From: Bacteroidia bacterium
GTDB taxonomy: Bacteria; Bacteroidota; Bacteroidia; J057; JADKCL01
Reading direction: 5' to 3'
Assembly (NCBI GenBank): GCA_020635905.1
Contig: JACJYV010000003.1
Span: 620,001-684,000, forward strand
Length of the DNA stretch: 64,000 nucleotides
A program made the position numbers and the translations under genes. The first letter of the stretch is position 1. Each line of letters starts with the position of its first letter. Shown here piece by piece: positions 7,481-15,403 of the stretch. The notes under the pieces were generated by a model, which had not been told where the DNA came from, searched no databases, and was given only the letters and a program-made list of their open reading frames with translations.

Positions 7481-8818
7481 TTAGAATTCTTCGTGGGTGA
7501 ATATAATACCATGATTTTCGAGATCTCTGAGGATGGGCGCGTAGATGTCGGGCGTGGTGGGAATGGCGACGCCTGTACGGGTCAGTTTGTTTTCCATCAG
7601 CAATTTGGCGCCCATAGCAGCGGGCAAGCCCACCGTTCTGGAAATGGCCGTCTGCACGGAATCTTCGCCCATGACCACCAGCGAACTGTGCATGCGCTTG
7701 CGCTCGCGGCCCAGGGTCCACTCGTACTGGTGCTGCATGACCAGCATATCCGTATCTCCCGCTTCAAAAACCCATTTCTTTTCCAGCAAATCCTGCAAAA
7801 TATCAGCCGGGCTGGCATTTTCCAGGAAAATGGGCTGCTCGCTCAGCATGCCGGTCCACTTGATCTTCTCAATGATTTCCCCGTCTTCCTCCACATTCAG
7901 GTATTTGGCCAGGCGCGCCTCGTTGCTCAGTCCGCCCCCAAACTCGGGAATGTAGGACATGAGGAATTCGCGCCAGGGCATGGTTGCCGAATAATCCACT
8001 TTGTAGGAATTATCGGTCAGGCCAATGCGCACCAGGGCGTCCCAGGCCTGGCAAAAGCCGGGCATACGCAGGGTGGCACGGTACATGGTGGCCGTATCCA
8101 TCAGCCCGTAGGGCTTGCGGTAACCCAATGAATTGCGGTTGGCATACGCTTCAAAACTGCCGTAGCCGGGTATTTCAATGGTATCTACCTGGGCAAACAG
8201 GCGCAGGGAGGGAATGTAACGGATGTGTCCGTCTTTCATGTAGCGGGCTGGCCCGCCCTGGCCGGCCAGGATGATGTTGCGGGGGGCCCAGGTAAATTTA
8301 TAGCCCCAGATATTATTGCATTCAGGAGCGATCAGTGCCCCGCAATAGGAACGAAACGCTTCCAGTTTGCCGCCCTCTGCCTTGATGCGGTCGATGGTTT
8401 CCATGGCGCTCATGTGGTCGATGCCGGGATCGGCGCCCAGTTCGTTGAGCAGGAGAATGCCTGCTTTGCGGGCTTCAGCATCCAGGGCCTGCATTTCGTC
8501 AGAAACGTAGGACGCAGTCACCAGATGGGTTTTGAATTCGATGCAATCCTTCGCTACCAGCACGTGCAGATGGGGCGGCAGGAAGGAAATGACCATTTGT
8601 GCGGCTTCCACCTCGCGGCGACGCAGGGCCTCGTCGAAGACGTCGAAAAATATGGCCTCCCCTTTGGGGTGGCCTCCCACTTTGGCCCGGGCCAGCTCGG
8701 GATTGAAGTCTCCCACCCGGATTTCCCAGTCAAAATCGCCCTTTGAGGCTTGTTCAAGCAAATAAGTGATGGCTGAAGATGCGGAGCGACCAGCCCCTAT
8801 GATCAATGCTTTTTTCAT
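7481..8818 (-). CDS. Saccharopine dehydrogenase (NADP+, L-glutamate-forming)
   Basis: 445 aa from the ATG at 8818; the frame extends 16 codons upstream, but the Rossmann strand KKALIIGAGRSASSA begins exactly here. The protein matches the SDH half of eukaryotic AASS/LKR-SDH: an N-terminal NADP-binding domain, a central block with LGADPGIDHMSAM (conserved in the family), and a C-terminal substrate domain ending in EEF. It would oxidise saccharopine to glutamate and 2-aminoadipate semialdehyde. It is the functional partner of the reductase at 3580-4938; the two are separated by a T9SS cargo gene and an epimerase, and they face each other. The MITE-like element begins right after its stop. Confidence 0.9.
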   Translation of the reverse strand: MKKALIIGAGRSASSAITYLLEQASKGDFDWEIRVGDFNPELARAKVGGHPKGEAIFFDVFDEALRRREVEAAQMVISFLPPHLHVLVAKDCIEFKTHLVTASYVSDEMQALDAEARKAGILLLNELGADPGIDHMSAMETIDRIKAEGGKLEAFRSYCGALIAPECNNIWGYKFTWAPRNIILAGQGGPARYMKDGHIRYIPSLRLFAQVDTIEIPGYGSFEAYANRNSLGYRKPYGLMDTATMYRATLRMPGFCQAWDALVRIGLTDNSYKVDYSATMPWREFLMSYIPEFGGGLSNEARLAKYLNVEEDGEIIEKIKWTGMLSEQPIFLENASPADILQDLLEKKWVFEAGDTDMLVMQHQYEWTLGRERKRMHSSLVVMGEDSVQTAISRTVGLPAAMGAKLLMENKLTRTGVAIPTTPDIYAPILRDLENHGIIFTHEEF

Positions 8819-8878
8819 CGCGCGAAGAATTTCGCGCAAGATAGTGAGACAATCAGCAATGAACAATTAGCAATTTGC

Positions 8879-8972
<94 letters not shown>

Positions 8973-8990
<18 letters not shown>

Positions 8991-9902
8991 AAGCAATTTT
9001 CCCTTTTCCAAAATGGCATCGCCTGTGCTCAATTGATAAAGGTAAATGCCTGCGGGCAGGCCATTCCGCAGAATGGTGTACTGATTTTGAGTGAAGTTTT
9101 GAGAAATCACTTTGCGGCCGGTCAGATCTGAAAGGGTAAAATGGAATTCTACAGTTGGATAATTCGCAACCCGAATATTGATTTGCTGAACAGCAGGATT
9201 GGGATAAACAAAGGCCTGGCTGGGTTCCAGTTCATCCTCCACTCCAATGGGGGAATAGGTGCAGGTGCTGTCGGGCGAATTGATGTATATCACACTGCCA
9301 TTATCACTGAAACACAGCATTTGCCGATATCCGTCCACCGTAGAAGTCCCTGAATAAAGAAGGCCTTTTTTGCTGCCAATGCCCTCAATCCATTCTTCAA
9401 ACCAATTTTCAGTCAATTCCCTGAGTATGATTTTTTTTCGAAATCCGCCTGCGACCTGAACGGAATCCATCATCCAGACTTTGAATGAATGGGTGGAATC
9501 ACCGTTCCAGCTTTGATAAACTGGGTTGGTAATGGTCACAGTATCCCCCAGAGCCACCCCAAAATCGTACAGCATGTACTGCGTGGTATCGCCTGCGGGA
9601 ATAAAATACCATTTATCGCCCTGACTGCGGGCCGAGGCCCTGAGGGTTGCACTGGCAGGAACGAAGCTCGCATTTGAGTAATTCAGGTGATCCCCAATCT
9701 TTTGGTAATGCAAACCACCAATCAGGGTATCCCCCAGGGTGCCTGCTGTCATGTCATCATAAACACCTGACCCGTTATTGAACACCCAAAAGAATTTGGA
9801 ATGCCAGACCGCCATGGAATCAGGAAAGGGAAGGGAGGTTTGGGCGAAAACTGAAGAAAAAAGCAAACAAAGCAAGGGAAGCCCAATATTCAGTTTTTTC
9901 AT
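8973..9902 (-). CDS. T9SS-secreted protein of unknown function
   Basis: 309 aa from the ATG at 9902; the preceding in-frame codons lack a signal-peptide character. MKKLNIGLPLLCLLFSSVFA is a clean signal peptide. The central 200 residues are beta-rich with no recognised fold (DSMAVWHSKFFWVFNNGSG, GDTVTITNPVYQSWNGDST). The C-terminal 80 residues form a type A sorting domain (AFVYPNPAVQQINIRV, LPAGIYLYQLSTGD). Expected location: outside the cell after T9SS export. Its C-terminal coding end reaches into the repeat block, whose last bases encode the final residues. Confidence 0.7.
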
Positions 9903-10029
9903 GATTTTGTTATTAATCAGGTTACGAACCACTCAAAATGAAGTGATTCCAATTGGTTTCCCGTTGATTAAATATGGAGATTTTTTCCAGGAATTCCTAA
10001 CCATGAAGCCCTGGTTTTGAGGAATGGGA

Positions 10030-11157
10030 TCAGAGTTTCAACCCGAATTGATAGCTTTGAGACAGAATTTCAGTCAGATCTGCTTCTCCCTGGTTGGTGA
10101 AAATGAGGGCTCCTACTTTCGTGCCAGGATTGAAGGCCATGATGGTAGCCACGCCCTGTTCGCCCCCGTCGTGTCCCCAGAGATTATTTTCTGCATCCAT
10201 CAAAAACATGTGTAAACCAACTTCAGGGTCAAGATTGGGAATCTGGGGGGTAATCATGGCGGTCACGGTACCCGGTTCCAGAAGTTGATATCCGTTATGA
10301 AAGCCGTTTTGGGTAAATGAACTCAGAAATTTAAACATGTCCCCCACATTCGAACGCAGGCCGCCGTTGGGATAATCCGTAAAGGTGTAGTGCTCAATGG
10401 AATGATTTTTACCACCCGAATAGTCGTAGGGTTGGGCAATGGTTTGATTGATTTCATCCAGTCTCCAAAACGAATTGGTCATGCCCATGGGAGTGAAAAT
10501 ATGCTGTTTGCAATATGCATTGAAGTTCATGCCCGAAATTTCCTCTACCAAAACCGCGATCAGGGCATTTCCCTCGTTGGAGTATTCGTGGGCGCTGCCT
10601 GGCTCAAAGTCATAAAAATTCTCCTTCGCATCATAAAACTGTCCACCCGGCACCAGATAATCCTGCATAAACGAACTGAGCGCCACGGGGCTGTCCATGC
10701 CGTAATAATACTGGTCGTCGAGCGCGCTGCCGTCTGCGATGGCCGAGGTATGGGTCAGCAACATGCGAAAAGTAATGTCTGTGGAATGATTGGGGACATG
10801 CACGGCAAAGGAAAGGTAGTCGTTGATCTTGTCGTCCAGTTGAAAAGCACCCTGATCGTAAAGTTGCAAAAGGGCAGTCGCGGTCACAGTTTTGGAAACA
10901 GAGGCCAGCAAAAAGAGGTCGTTTGCGGTCAGATCCTTATTTTGGGCCAAATTGGATTTACCCAAATACCCCTCGTACAGAATCTGGTCCTGCTCAAAAA
11001 TGAGCACGGACATGGCTGGAATGTGCTGATCCTTCATTTCGTCCTGAAGGTATTGCTCAAAATCAGCCACTGAATTGATCTCAATGACTTCCTTCCTGCA
11101 GGCAAACACAAAAAGTAAAAAGGTAAAAAAGAGGAGATTAAGTTTTGATTTGCCCAT
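10030..11157 (-). CDS. Serine hydrolase lipoprotein, class C beta-lactamase/DD-peptidase family
   Basis: 375 aa from the ATG at 11157; a longer in-frame start exists 14 codons upstream but would spoil the lipoprotein signal. Signal peptide and lipobox end in FVFACRK (Cys20). Family motifs in order: SVSK at 86-89 (nucleophile Ser and Lys), YSN at 192-194, and HDGGEQG near the C-terminus replacing the KTG box. These define the penicillin-binding-protein-like serine hydrolases (Pfam Beta-lactamase), which include class C lactamases, DD-peptidases and esterases. True antibiotic hydrolysis cannot be inferred. It stands alone. Confidence 0.8.
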   Translation of the reverse strand: MGKSKLNLLFFTFLLFVFACRKEVIEINSVADFEQYLQDEMKDQHIPAMSVLIFEQDQILYEGYLGKSNLAQNKDLTANDLFLLASVSKTVTATALLQLYDQGAFQLDDKINDYLSFAVHVPNHSTDITFRMLLTHTSAIADGSALDDQYYYGMDSPVALSSFMQDYLVPGGQFYDAKENFYDFEPGSAHEYSNEGNALIAVLVEEISGMNFNAYCKQHIFTPMGMTNSFWRLDEINQTIAQPYDYSGGKNHSIEHYTFTDYPNGGLRSNVGDMFKFLSSFTQNGFHNGYQLLEPGTVTAMITPQIPNLDPEVGLHMFLMDAENNLWGHDGGEQGVATIMAFNPGTKVGALIFTNQGEADLTEILSQSYQFGLKL

Positions 11158-11254
11158 GGGAAGGTGATTTTGAGAATAACTTAAAAAAAGTGGTTTCAAT
11201 TGCCCGAAGCAAGGAATTTAGGAAAATTCCCTGCAACGGGCAACCTGACCACGG

Positions 11255-12082
11255 CTATTTCACCTGGCTCATGACCGCTTTGTCGAAGATGCGGTCTCCA
11301 AAATATTTGCGGATAAACATGAGTGGACGGGCCATTTTTCCGGCTACGTAGCGGGTTTGCGGCCTTCTGGCAGACACCGCGCGGGACATCACATTGGCGA
11401 TAACTGAAGCGGGTGAGGCAGCGTTTGGTTTGGAATAAATCTCGCGGGTGGCATTGGCAATGTCGTGGGCCAGTTTCTGGTAAGGGCCTTTGCCTGAGTT
11501 TTTCAGCATGGGATCCACCACCACATCGCCAAATTCTGTGGCAATTGCCCCAGGTTCCACCACCACCACGTCAATATTGAACTGGCTCAGTTCCAGCCTG
11601 AGGCAGTCGCTCCAGCCTTCCAGGGCGTGTTTGGTGGCATGGTACCAGGCTCCAAGCGGGGTGTACATTTTTCCGCCCATGGAGGAAACGTTGATGATGG
11701 TGCCGCGGTTTGCCGCGCGCATGTGGGGCAGCACCTCTTTGGTGATGGCCGCCAGACCAAAAATATTGACTTCAAACTGCCGTCTGGCCTGATCGAGGGG
11801 AATGTCTTCCACCGCGCCGTAGAGGCCGTAGCCTGCGTTATTGATCAGAACATCAATGCGTCCCTGGGCGTCCACGACCTGTTTTACGCCAGATTTGATC
11901 TGAGTTTCGTTGGTAACGTCCATTTCGAGGGCAAATCCGCCTGCGGCAACGAGATCCTGCATGAGATCCACGCGGCGGGCTGCGCCATATACTTTATGCC
12001 CTTCTGCAATCAGTTTGAGGGCGGTTTCTTTACCAATTCCAGAGCTGGCTCCAGTAATGATGATGACTTTACTTGTTTTCAT
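11255..12082 (-). CDS. SDR family oxidoreductase
   Basis: 275 aa. TGASSGIGKE (TGxxxGxG cofactor loop) starts at residue 10, NNAG follows near residue 85, and YHATK carries the catalytic Tyr and Lys. The classical SDR fold is complete and cytoplasmic. Substrate unknown; the group is usually annotated as short-chain dehydrogenase/reductase of ketones or steroids. It sits 48 bp downstream of a TetR regulator on the same strand, and a palindrome like the one in the tetR leader is found in this gap, so the regulator probably controls it. Confidence 0.9.
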   Translation of the reverse strand: MKTSKVIIITGASSGIGKETALKLIAEGHKVYGAARRVDLMQDLVAAGGFALEMDVTNETQIKSGVKQVVDAQGRIDVLINNAGYGLYGAVEDIPLDQARRQFEVNIFGLAAITKEVLPHMRAANRGTIINVSSMGGKMYTPLGAWYHATKHALEGWSDCLRLELSQFNIDVVVVEPGAIATEFGDVVVDPMLKNSGKGPYQKLAHDIANATREIYSKPNAASPASVIANVMSRAVSARRPQTRYVAGKMARPLMFIRKYFGDRIFDKAVMSQVK

Positions 12083-12096
12083 ATTTTCAATAATGA

Positions 12097-12108
12097 GTGA
12101 GTACTTAC
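12097..12108. promoter_or_regulatory. Candidate TetR operator upstream of the SDR gene
   Basis: GTGAGTACTTAC is an inverted repeat centred on GTAC and lies 14 bp before the SDR start. It shares both half-sites (GTGAGTA and CTTAC) with the palindrome in front of the tetR gene, but with a shorter centre. Confidence 0.4.
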
Positions 12109-12130
12109 AATCTGATTTGATTAAATTTTT

Positions 12131-12652
12131 TTATGAATTGTATTTGCTAACCAAAAATGATTTGAATTTGAGCTGGCTTTGCAGGCCTTCCCGCAGGATG
12201 GCAATCGCAATTGAATCCAGGATGTAAATCACCAATTCGGCCTCCAAAGGGGGATTTTGGTACCCCAGTTCGGCAAAAGCCCATTCCAGTTTGTCCAGCA
12301 CGGGCTTCATTTTTCGGGGATTGTGGTATTCGGGCTCCCATTTCAGCTTGTACTGAAGTTTCCAGAAATTATATTCCTTCTGCTCGATGGAAAAAGGCAA
12401 TTCCAGGGTCTTTTGAATGACTTTTTGCGGATCAAGCTCAAATAAAATGGGGGCAAAAACCTGGCTGATCCTGATTTCTGCATCCTGCATAATGGCATCC
12501 AGGAGCCCTTTCTTATTCTCAAAATGACGAAAGATCAATCCTTCAGACACCCCGGCCACTTTGGCGATCTTGCTGGTGGCAACTGCATTATACCCTTCGC
12601 TGGCGAAGAGTTCGAGGGCAGCCTGAATAATATTTTCTTTTTTGTCGGTCAC
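12131..12652 (-). CDS. TetR/AcrR family transcriptional regulator
   Basis: 173 aa from a GTG start at 12652. Residues 1-50 form the TetR helix-turn-helix: KENIIQAALELFASEGYNAV, then TSKIAKVAGVSEGLIFRHFENKKGLL. The C-terminal ligand domain is variable, as usual. It precedes the SDR gene by 48 bp on the same strand; AGTAATTACT lies between its -7 box and its start, consistent with negative autoregulation. The effector is unknown. Confidence 0.9.
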   Translation of the reverse strand: MTDKKENIIQAALELFASEGYNAVATSKIAKVAGVSEGLIFRHFENKKGLLDAIMQDAEIRISQVFAPILFELDPQKVIQKTLELPFSIEQKEYNFWKLQYKLKWEPEYHNPRKMKPVLDKLEWAFAELGYQNPPLEAELVIYILDSIAIAILREGLQSQLKFKSFLVSKYNS

Positions 12653-12670
12653 GACTGATTTTCTCTTGTG

Positions 12671-12717
12671 CGTAAGTAATTACTCACAAATGTAGGCAAA
12701 GGTTTCAAATTAGCAAT
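12671..12717 (-). promoter_or_regulatory. Promoter and overlapping palindromic operator of the tetR-SDR unit
   Basis: On the minus strand ATTG (12714-12717), a 19-bp spacer and TACATTTG (12687-12694) fit the Bacteroidota TTTG-N19-TAnnTTTG promoter. Immediately downstream lies the perfect 10-bp palindrome AGTAATTACT (12675-12684), extended as GTGAGTAATTACTTAC. An operator placed here would block transcription start. Confidence 0.5.
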
Positions 12718-12743
12718 AAAATCCTAAAAAAAAATTCTGAAGG

Positions 12744-13094
12744 TTAGTACCAGGCCAGCACCATCCAACGATACATGTCAGCCAAAGTGGCTCCCAGAGC
12801 CAGTAGCGCAAAGAATATGGAAACCAGACTCACCTTCCACGATTCTCTGCGAAAGATTGCGATCACGGCTGTCATTAATCCCCCTACCCCAAACAGACCG
12901 AAATACAGCCTTTCCAGGTGTCTGAAGCTAAAAAAGGCCCGGGTTTTGCCGTCCACAGTTCCAAACTCAACCGCCATCATCCAGGCAAAATACCAGGCTA
13001 TCAATATACAGATCAGACTCAAAAAGATGGAAATCTGATTGAACAACAGGTTTGGGGAGGAAATTTCCCTGCCTTTCTTCAATTTAATTCCCAT
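12744..13094 (-). CDS. Small membrane protein, three helices
   Basis: 116 aa. A polar basic start (MGIKLKKGREISS) is followed by hydrophobic helices at about residues 20-43, 65-85 and 90-112. No family is recognised. It starts nine bp after the TPR gene stop on the same strand and so is probably its operon partner. The location is the inner membrane. Confidence 0.6.
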   Translation of the reverse strand: MGIKLKKGREISSPNLLFNQISIFLSLICILIAWYFAWMMAVEFGTVDGKTRAFFSFRHLERLYFGLFGVGGLMTAVIAIFRRESWKVSLVSIFFALLALGATLADMYRWMVLAWY

Positions 13095-13103
13095 AACCCT
13101 GAA

Positions 13104-14102
13104 TTAGTTTCTGAATACCCTGACCAGCCCCATGATACCATAAACCAGCAGGACCAAAGCAAACCCGACCAGAATCCAGGGCAGGATTACAGCTGAAGTG
13201 CGGGGTGGAGCCGCCTTTTTTCTTTCCACGAAGGGAATGGTCCTCCCTTCAATCTTCCTGAATTCATTTTTGGGTGGGAAAATTCCTTCAAAGGGAGATT
13301 CCTCCACTTTGCTTTTTTTCAGTTTGGGCAGCAGATTATTGATCAGCTTTTCCTCGTCAAAGGCTTTTTCAGGATCATAAACCTCTGCAATCCTGTAAGC
13401 GCTCACCGCATCGCCAATTGAAAGGTGCTTTTCCAGCATGGCACCCAGTTCCACCATAATCTTAGCCATGAGAATATTGGGTTCGGGAGTATAGGGGATG
13501 CGTTCCTCCAACTGATAAAAAACATGGCCTACTGAGTCACGAACCAAATCAAGGGCATTCTCCTCCTTCTTCAGCTTCCGTTTGGGATCCAGACCCAGCA
13601 CATTATGGCTTTTTACCCATTCGGGGTCATTTGTTATTTCCTTTTTTGCCTTGAGAATAGCCAGATGCACCCATTCGCTGCCGTGGTGAGAATCCTTGTT
13701 CAACTCCAGCGCCTTACCTATAAAATAAGAGGCTGAGTCCAGATTGCCGTTCAGTTCGTAGAGGGTGCCCAGATTGGCAATGATATTGTACTCGTTTGGA
13801 TGCCCCTGATTGAGCCAGAGCATCAGTTTCAGGGCCTGCTTGCGATGCCCGAGCCGTGCAAGGTGTACGCCCAGGTCTGAAAGGTCCTTATAATCAACTG
13901 AATCCACATCATCCTTATAGAAGGCATCCAGAAAGCGCTGGGAAAAGCCCAGGTCGAAGCTGCGGTAAAAAACGGGAATTCCCTCATAGCCAGACTCTTC
14001 CGCTGTTTCTTCTCCTTTGTCATTGACATGGTATTCATTGAAGCAGGCGAAGCTCTGCAGGGACAGCACCAGAAAGGCCAGCATGGCAAAAATTGTTTTC
14101 AT
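13104..14102 (-). CDS. Exported TPR-repeat protein with C-terminal membrane anchor
   Basis: 332 aa. The signal peptide (MKTIFAMLAFLVLSLQSFA) is followed by CFNEYHVNDKGE, then TPR-like helix pairs at about 90-145 (LARLGHRKQALKLMLWLNQ, NIIANLGTLYELNGNLDSA). A long charged linker leads to a C-terminal membrane helix (ILPWILVGFALVLLVYGIMG) with a short basic tail. The TPR part should therefore lie in the periplasm, anchored to the inner membrane, and serve protein-protein contacts. The partner is likely the small membrane protein encoded right after it. Confidence 0.65.
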   Translation of the reverse strand: MKTIFAMLAFLVLSLQSFACFNEYHVNDKGEETAEESGYEGIPVFYRSFDLGFSQRFLDAFYKDDVDSVDYKDLSDLGVHLARLGHRKQALKLMLWLNQGHPNEYNIIANLGTLYELNGNLDSASYFIGKALELNKDSHHGSEWVHLAILKAKKEITNDPEWVKSHNVLGLDPKRKLKKEENALDLVRDSVGHVFYQLEERIPYTPEPNILMAKIMVELGAMLEKHLSIGDAVSAYRIAEVYDPEKAFDEEKLINNLLPKLKKSKVEESPFEGIFPPKNEFRKIEGRTIPFVERKKAAPPRTSAVILPWILVGFALVLLVYGIMGLVRVFRN

Positions 14103-14162
14103 AATTGGTTTATTAATGGGTAAAAGCAGGTAACGGGTCCAAAATACATTTTTTTTGGGAAA

Positions 14163-14233
14163 AAAGCGGTCAGCGGTCAGCGGTCAGCTTCTCGCTCGAA
14201 GCCCGAAGCCCGAAGCCCGAAGCTTGAAGCTTA
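14163..14233. repeat. Second copy of the composite heptad repeat
   Basis: Three GCGGTCA units, the bridge GCTTCTCGCTCGAAGC, then CGAAGCC repeats ending in TGAAGCT. The order and bridge are the same as at 8879-8990, with different copy numbers. It lies in the gap between divergent genes, 90 bp before the esterase start. Confidence 0.75.
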
Positions 14234-14320
14234 CATGACCAACGATCTGGACAATCCCCCGCGACCTGTGGCATAACTCACAATCTTGCGTTTAAACATG
14301 CACCTTAACTTGCGGGCAGG

Positions 14321-14983
14321 ATGGAAATGCTCAAACACGAACTCCAAACCCGCCGCACGGCCCGCTATTTCACCCTCGGTGAACTCACCCCCCAAACTTC
14401 ACACATTTGGTTTGTCCTGCACGGGTACGGTCAGCTTGCTTCTTACTTCATCAAAAATTTCGAATCTCTGGCTGGAAAAGACCATTTTATTGTGGCTCCT
14501 GAGGGCATGTCGAGGTTTTATTTGGGCGAAAACAAATGGGACCGCGTTGGAGCTTCATGGATGACCAAAGAGGACAGAATTGCGGAGATTTCGGACCAAA
14601 TTGCCTTTCTGGACAAGGTTTTTGACCAGTTTGCCGGGTATATTCAAATCAATCAGGCAAAGGTGAGTGTGTTGGGATTCAGCCAGGGAACGGCGACTGT
14701 CTGGAGGTGGTTGCGCGACGGTCGGGTGAAAGCCGACAACCTTGTTTTGTGGGCCGGGAGTATCCCCTCTGAATTTTCTGCTGAAATGGCAGAAAAACTT
14801 TTTCGCATGAAACTGTACATCGCCTATGGCAGCAGGGATGAGTATCTCAATGATGAAAATGTAAAAAAACAGTTGGACGAACTGGGAACAATCAAGCCTG
14901 ATTTTGAAGTGATTAAATTCGAGGATGGGCACCGGATTCCGGAGGATGCGCTGGCGGAGTTGGTCTCAAGGATGAAGGGTTAG
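14321..14983 (+). CDS. Alpha/beta hydrolase, phospholipase/carboxylesterase-like
   Basis: 220 aa. GFSQG near residue 125 is the nucleophile elbow (GxSxG), YGSRDEY near 171 offers the Asp, and DGHRIP near 205 the His, giving a complete triad. The N-terminal part (HIWFVLHGYGQL) is the oxyanion strand-loop. Size and motifs fit the small carboxylesterase/acyl-protein-thioesterase group (Pfam Abhydrolase_2). Cytoplasmic; no signal peptide. The start at 14321 is preceded by GGGCAGG; an alternative ATG lies two codons later. It stands alone. Confidence 0.8.
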   Translation: MEMLKHELQTRRTARYFTLGELTPQTSHIWFVLHGYGQLASYFIKNFESLAGKDHFIVAPEGMSRFYLGENKWDRVGASWMTKEDRIAEISDQIAFLDKVFDQFAGYIQINQAKVSVLGFSQGTATVWRWLRDGRVKADNLVLWAGSIPSEFSAEMAEKLFRMKLYIAYGSRDEYLNDENVKKQLDELGTIKPDFEVIKFEDGHRIPEDALAELVSRMKG

Positions 14984-15403
14984 CTTTGTATAAATCCAAA
15001 TTAATTCCCCTGTATTTTTCAACATCTTTTAATAATGATCCCTCAAAATTTTACATTCCCAAATTGATAAAATTTGGGAATTCAGCGGAACCTGCTTAAA
15101 TTTAAACTAAACGTTAACGATTTATAGCCCACTAAAATTTCGATGTTACACCAACTTTCTATGTAAAAACGGCCAATTAGCTTAATTTAAAGCCTTTTTC
15201 ATGACGTCAAAGCTGTACATTGCACGATAAAAAATTTAAAAAATGTAATATTTTGCTCCCGAAAAAGGAGTAAAGCAGGGGAAGTTTACCTTCCCTTAAC
15301 GTTCTTTTTTAATACAACGTTCTTTCTTTTTAAATATTGGAGCCTTGCTCGCAAGTTCCAAAATCGGTTTATAGTTTTTTTCTTGTTACAAAGACTAATG
15401 TGT
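14984..15403 (+). other. AT-rich leader of the susC gene, no gene seen
   Basis: About 420 bp between the esterase stop and the susC start. It is AT-rich with no convincing ORF. TAGCTTTG overlaps the esterase stop (14982-14989) and matches TAnnTTTG, but would give a very long leader. CGTTCTTT occurs twice near 15300-15327. A long untranslated leader is common for susC genes. Confidence 0.35.
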
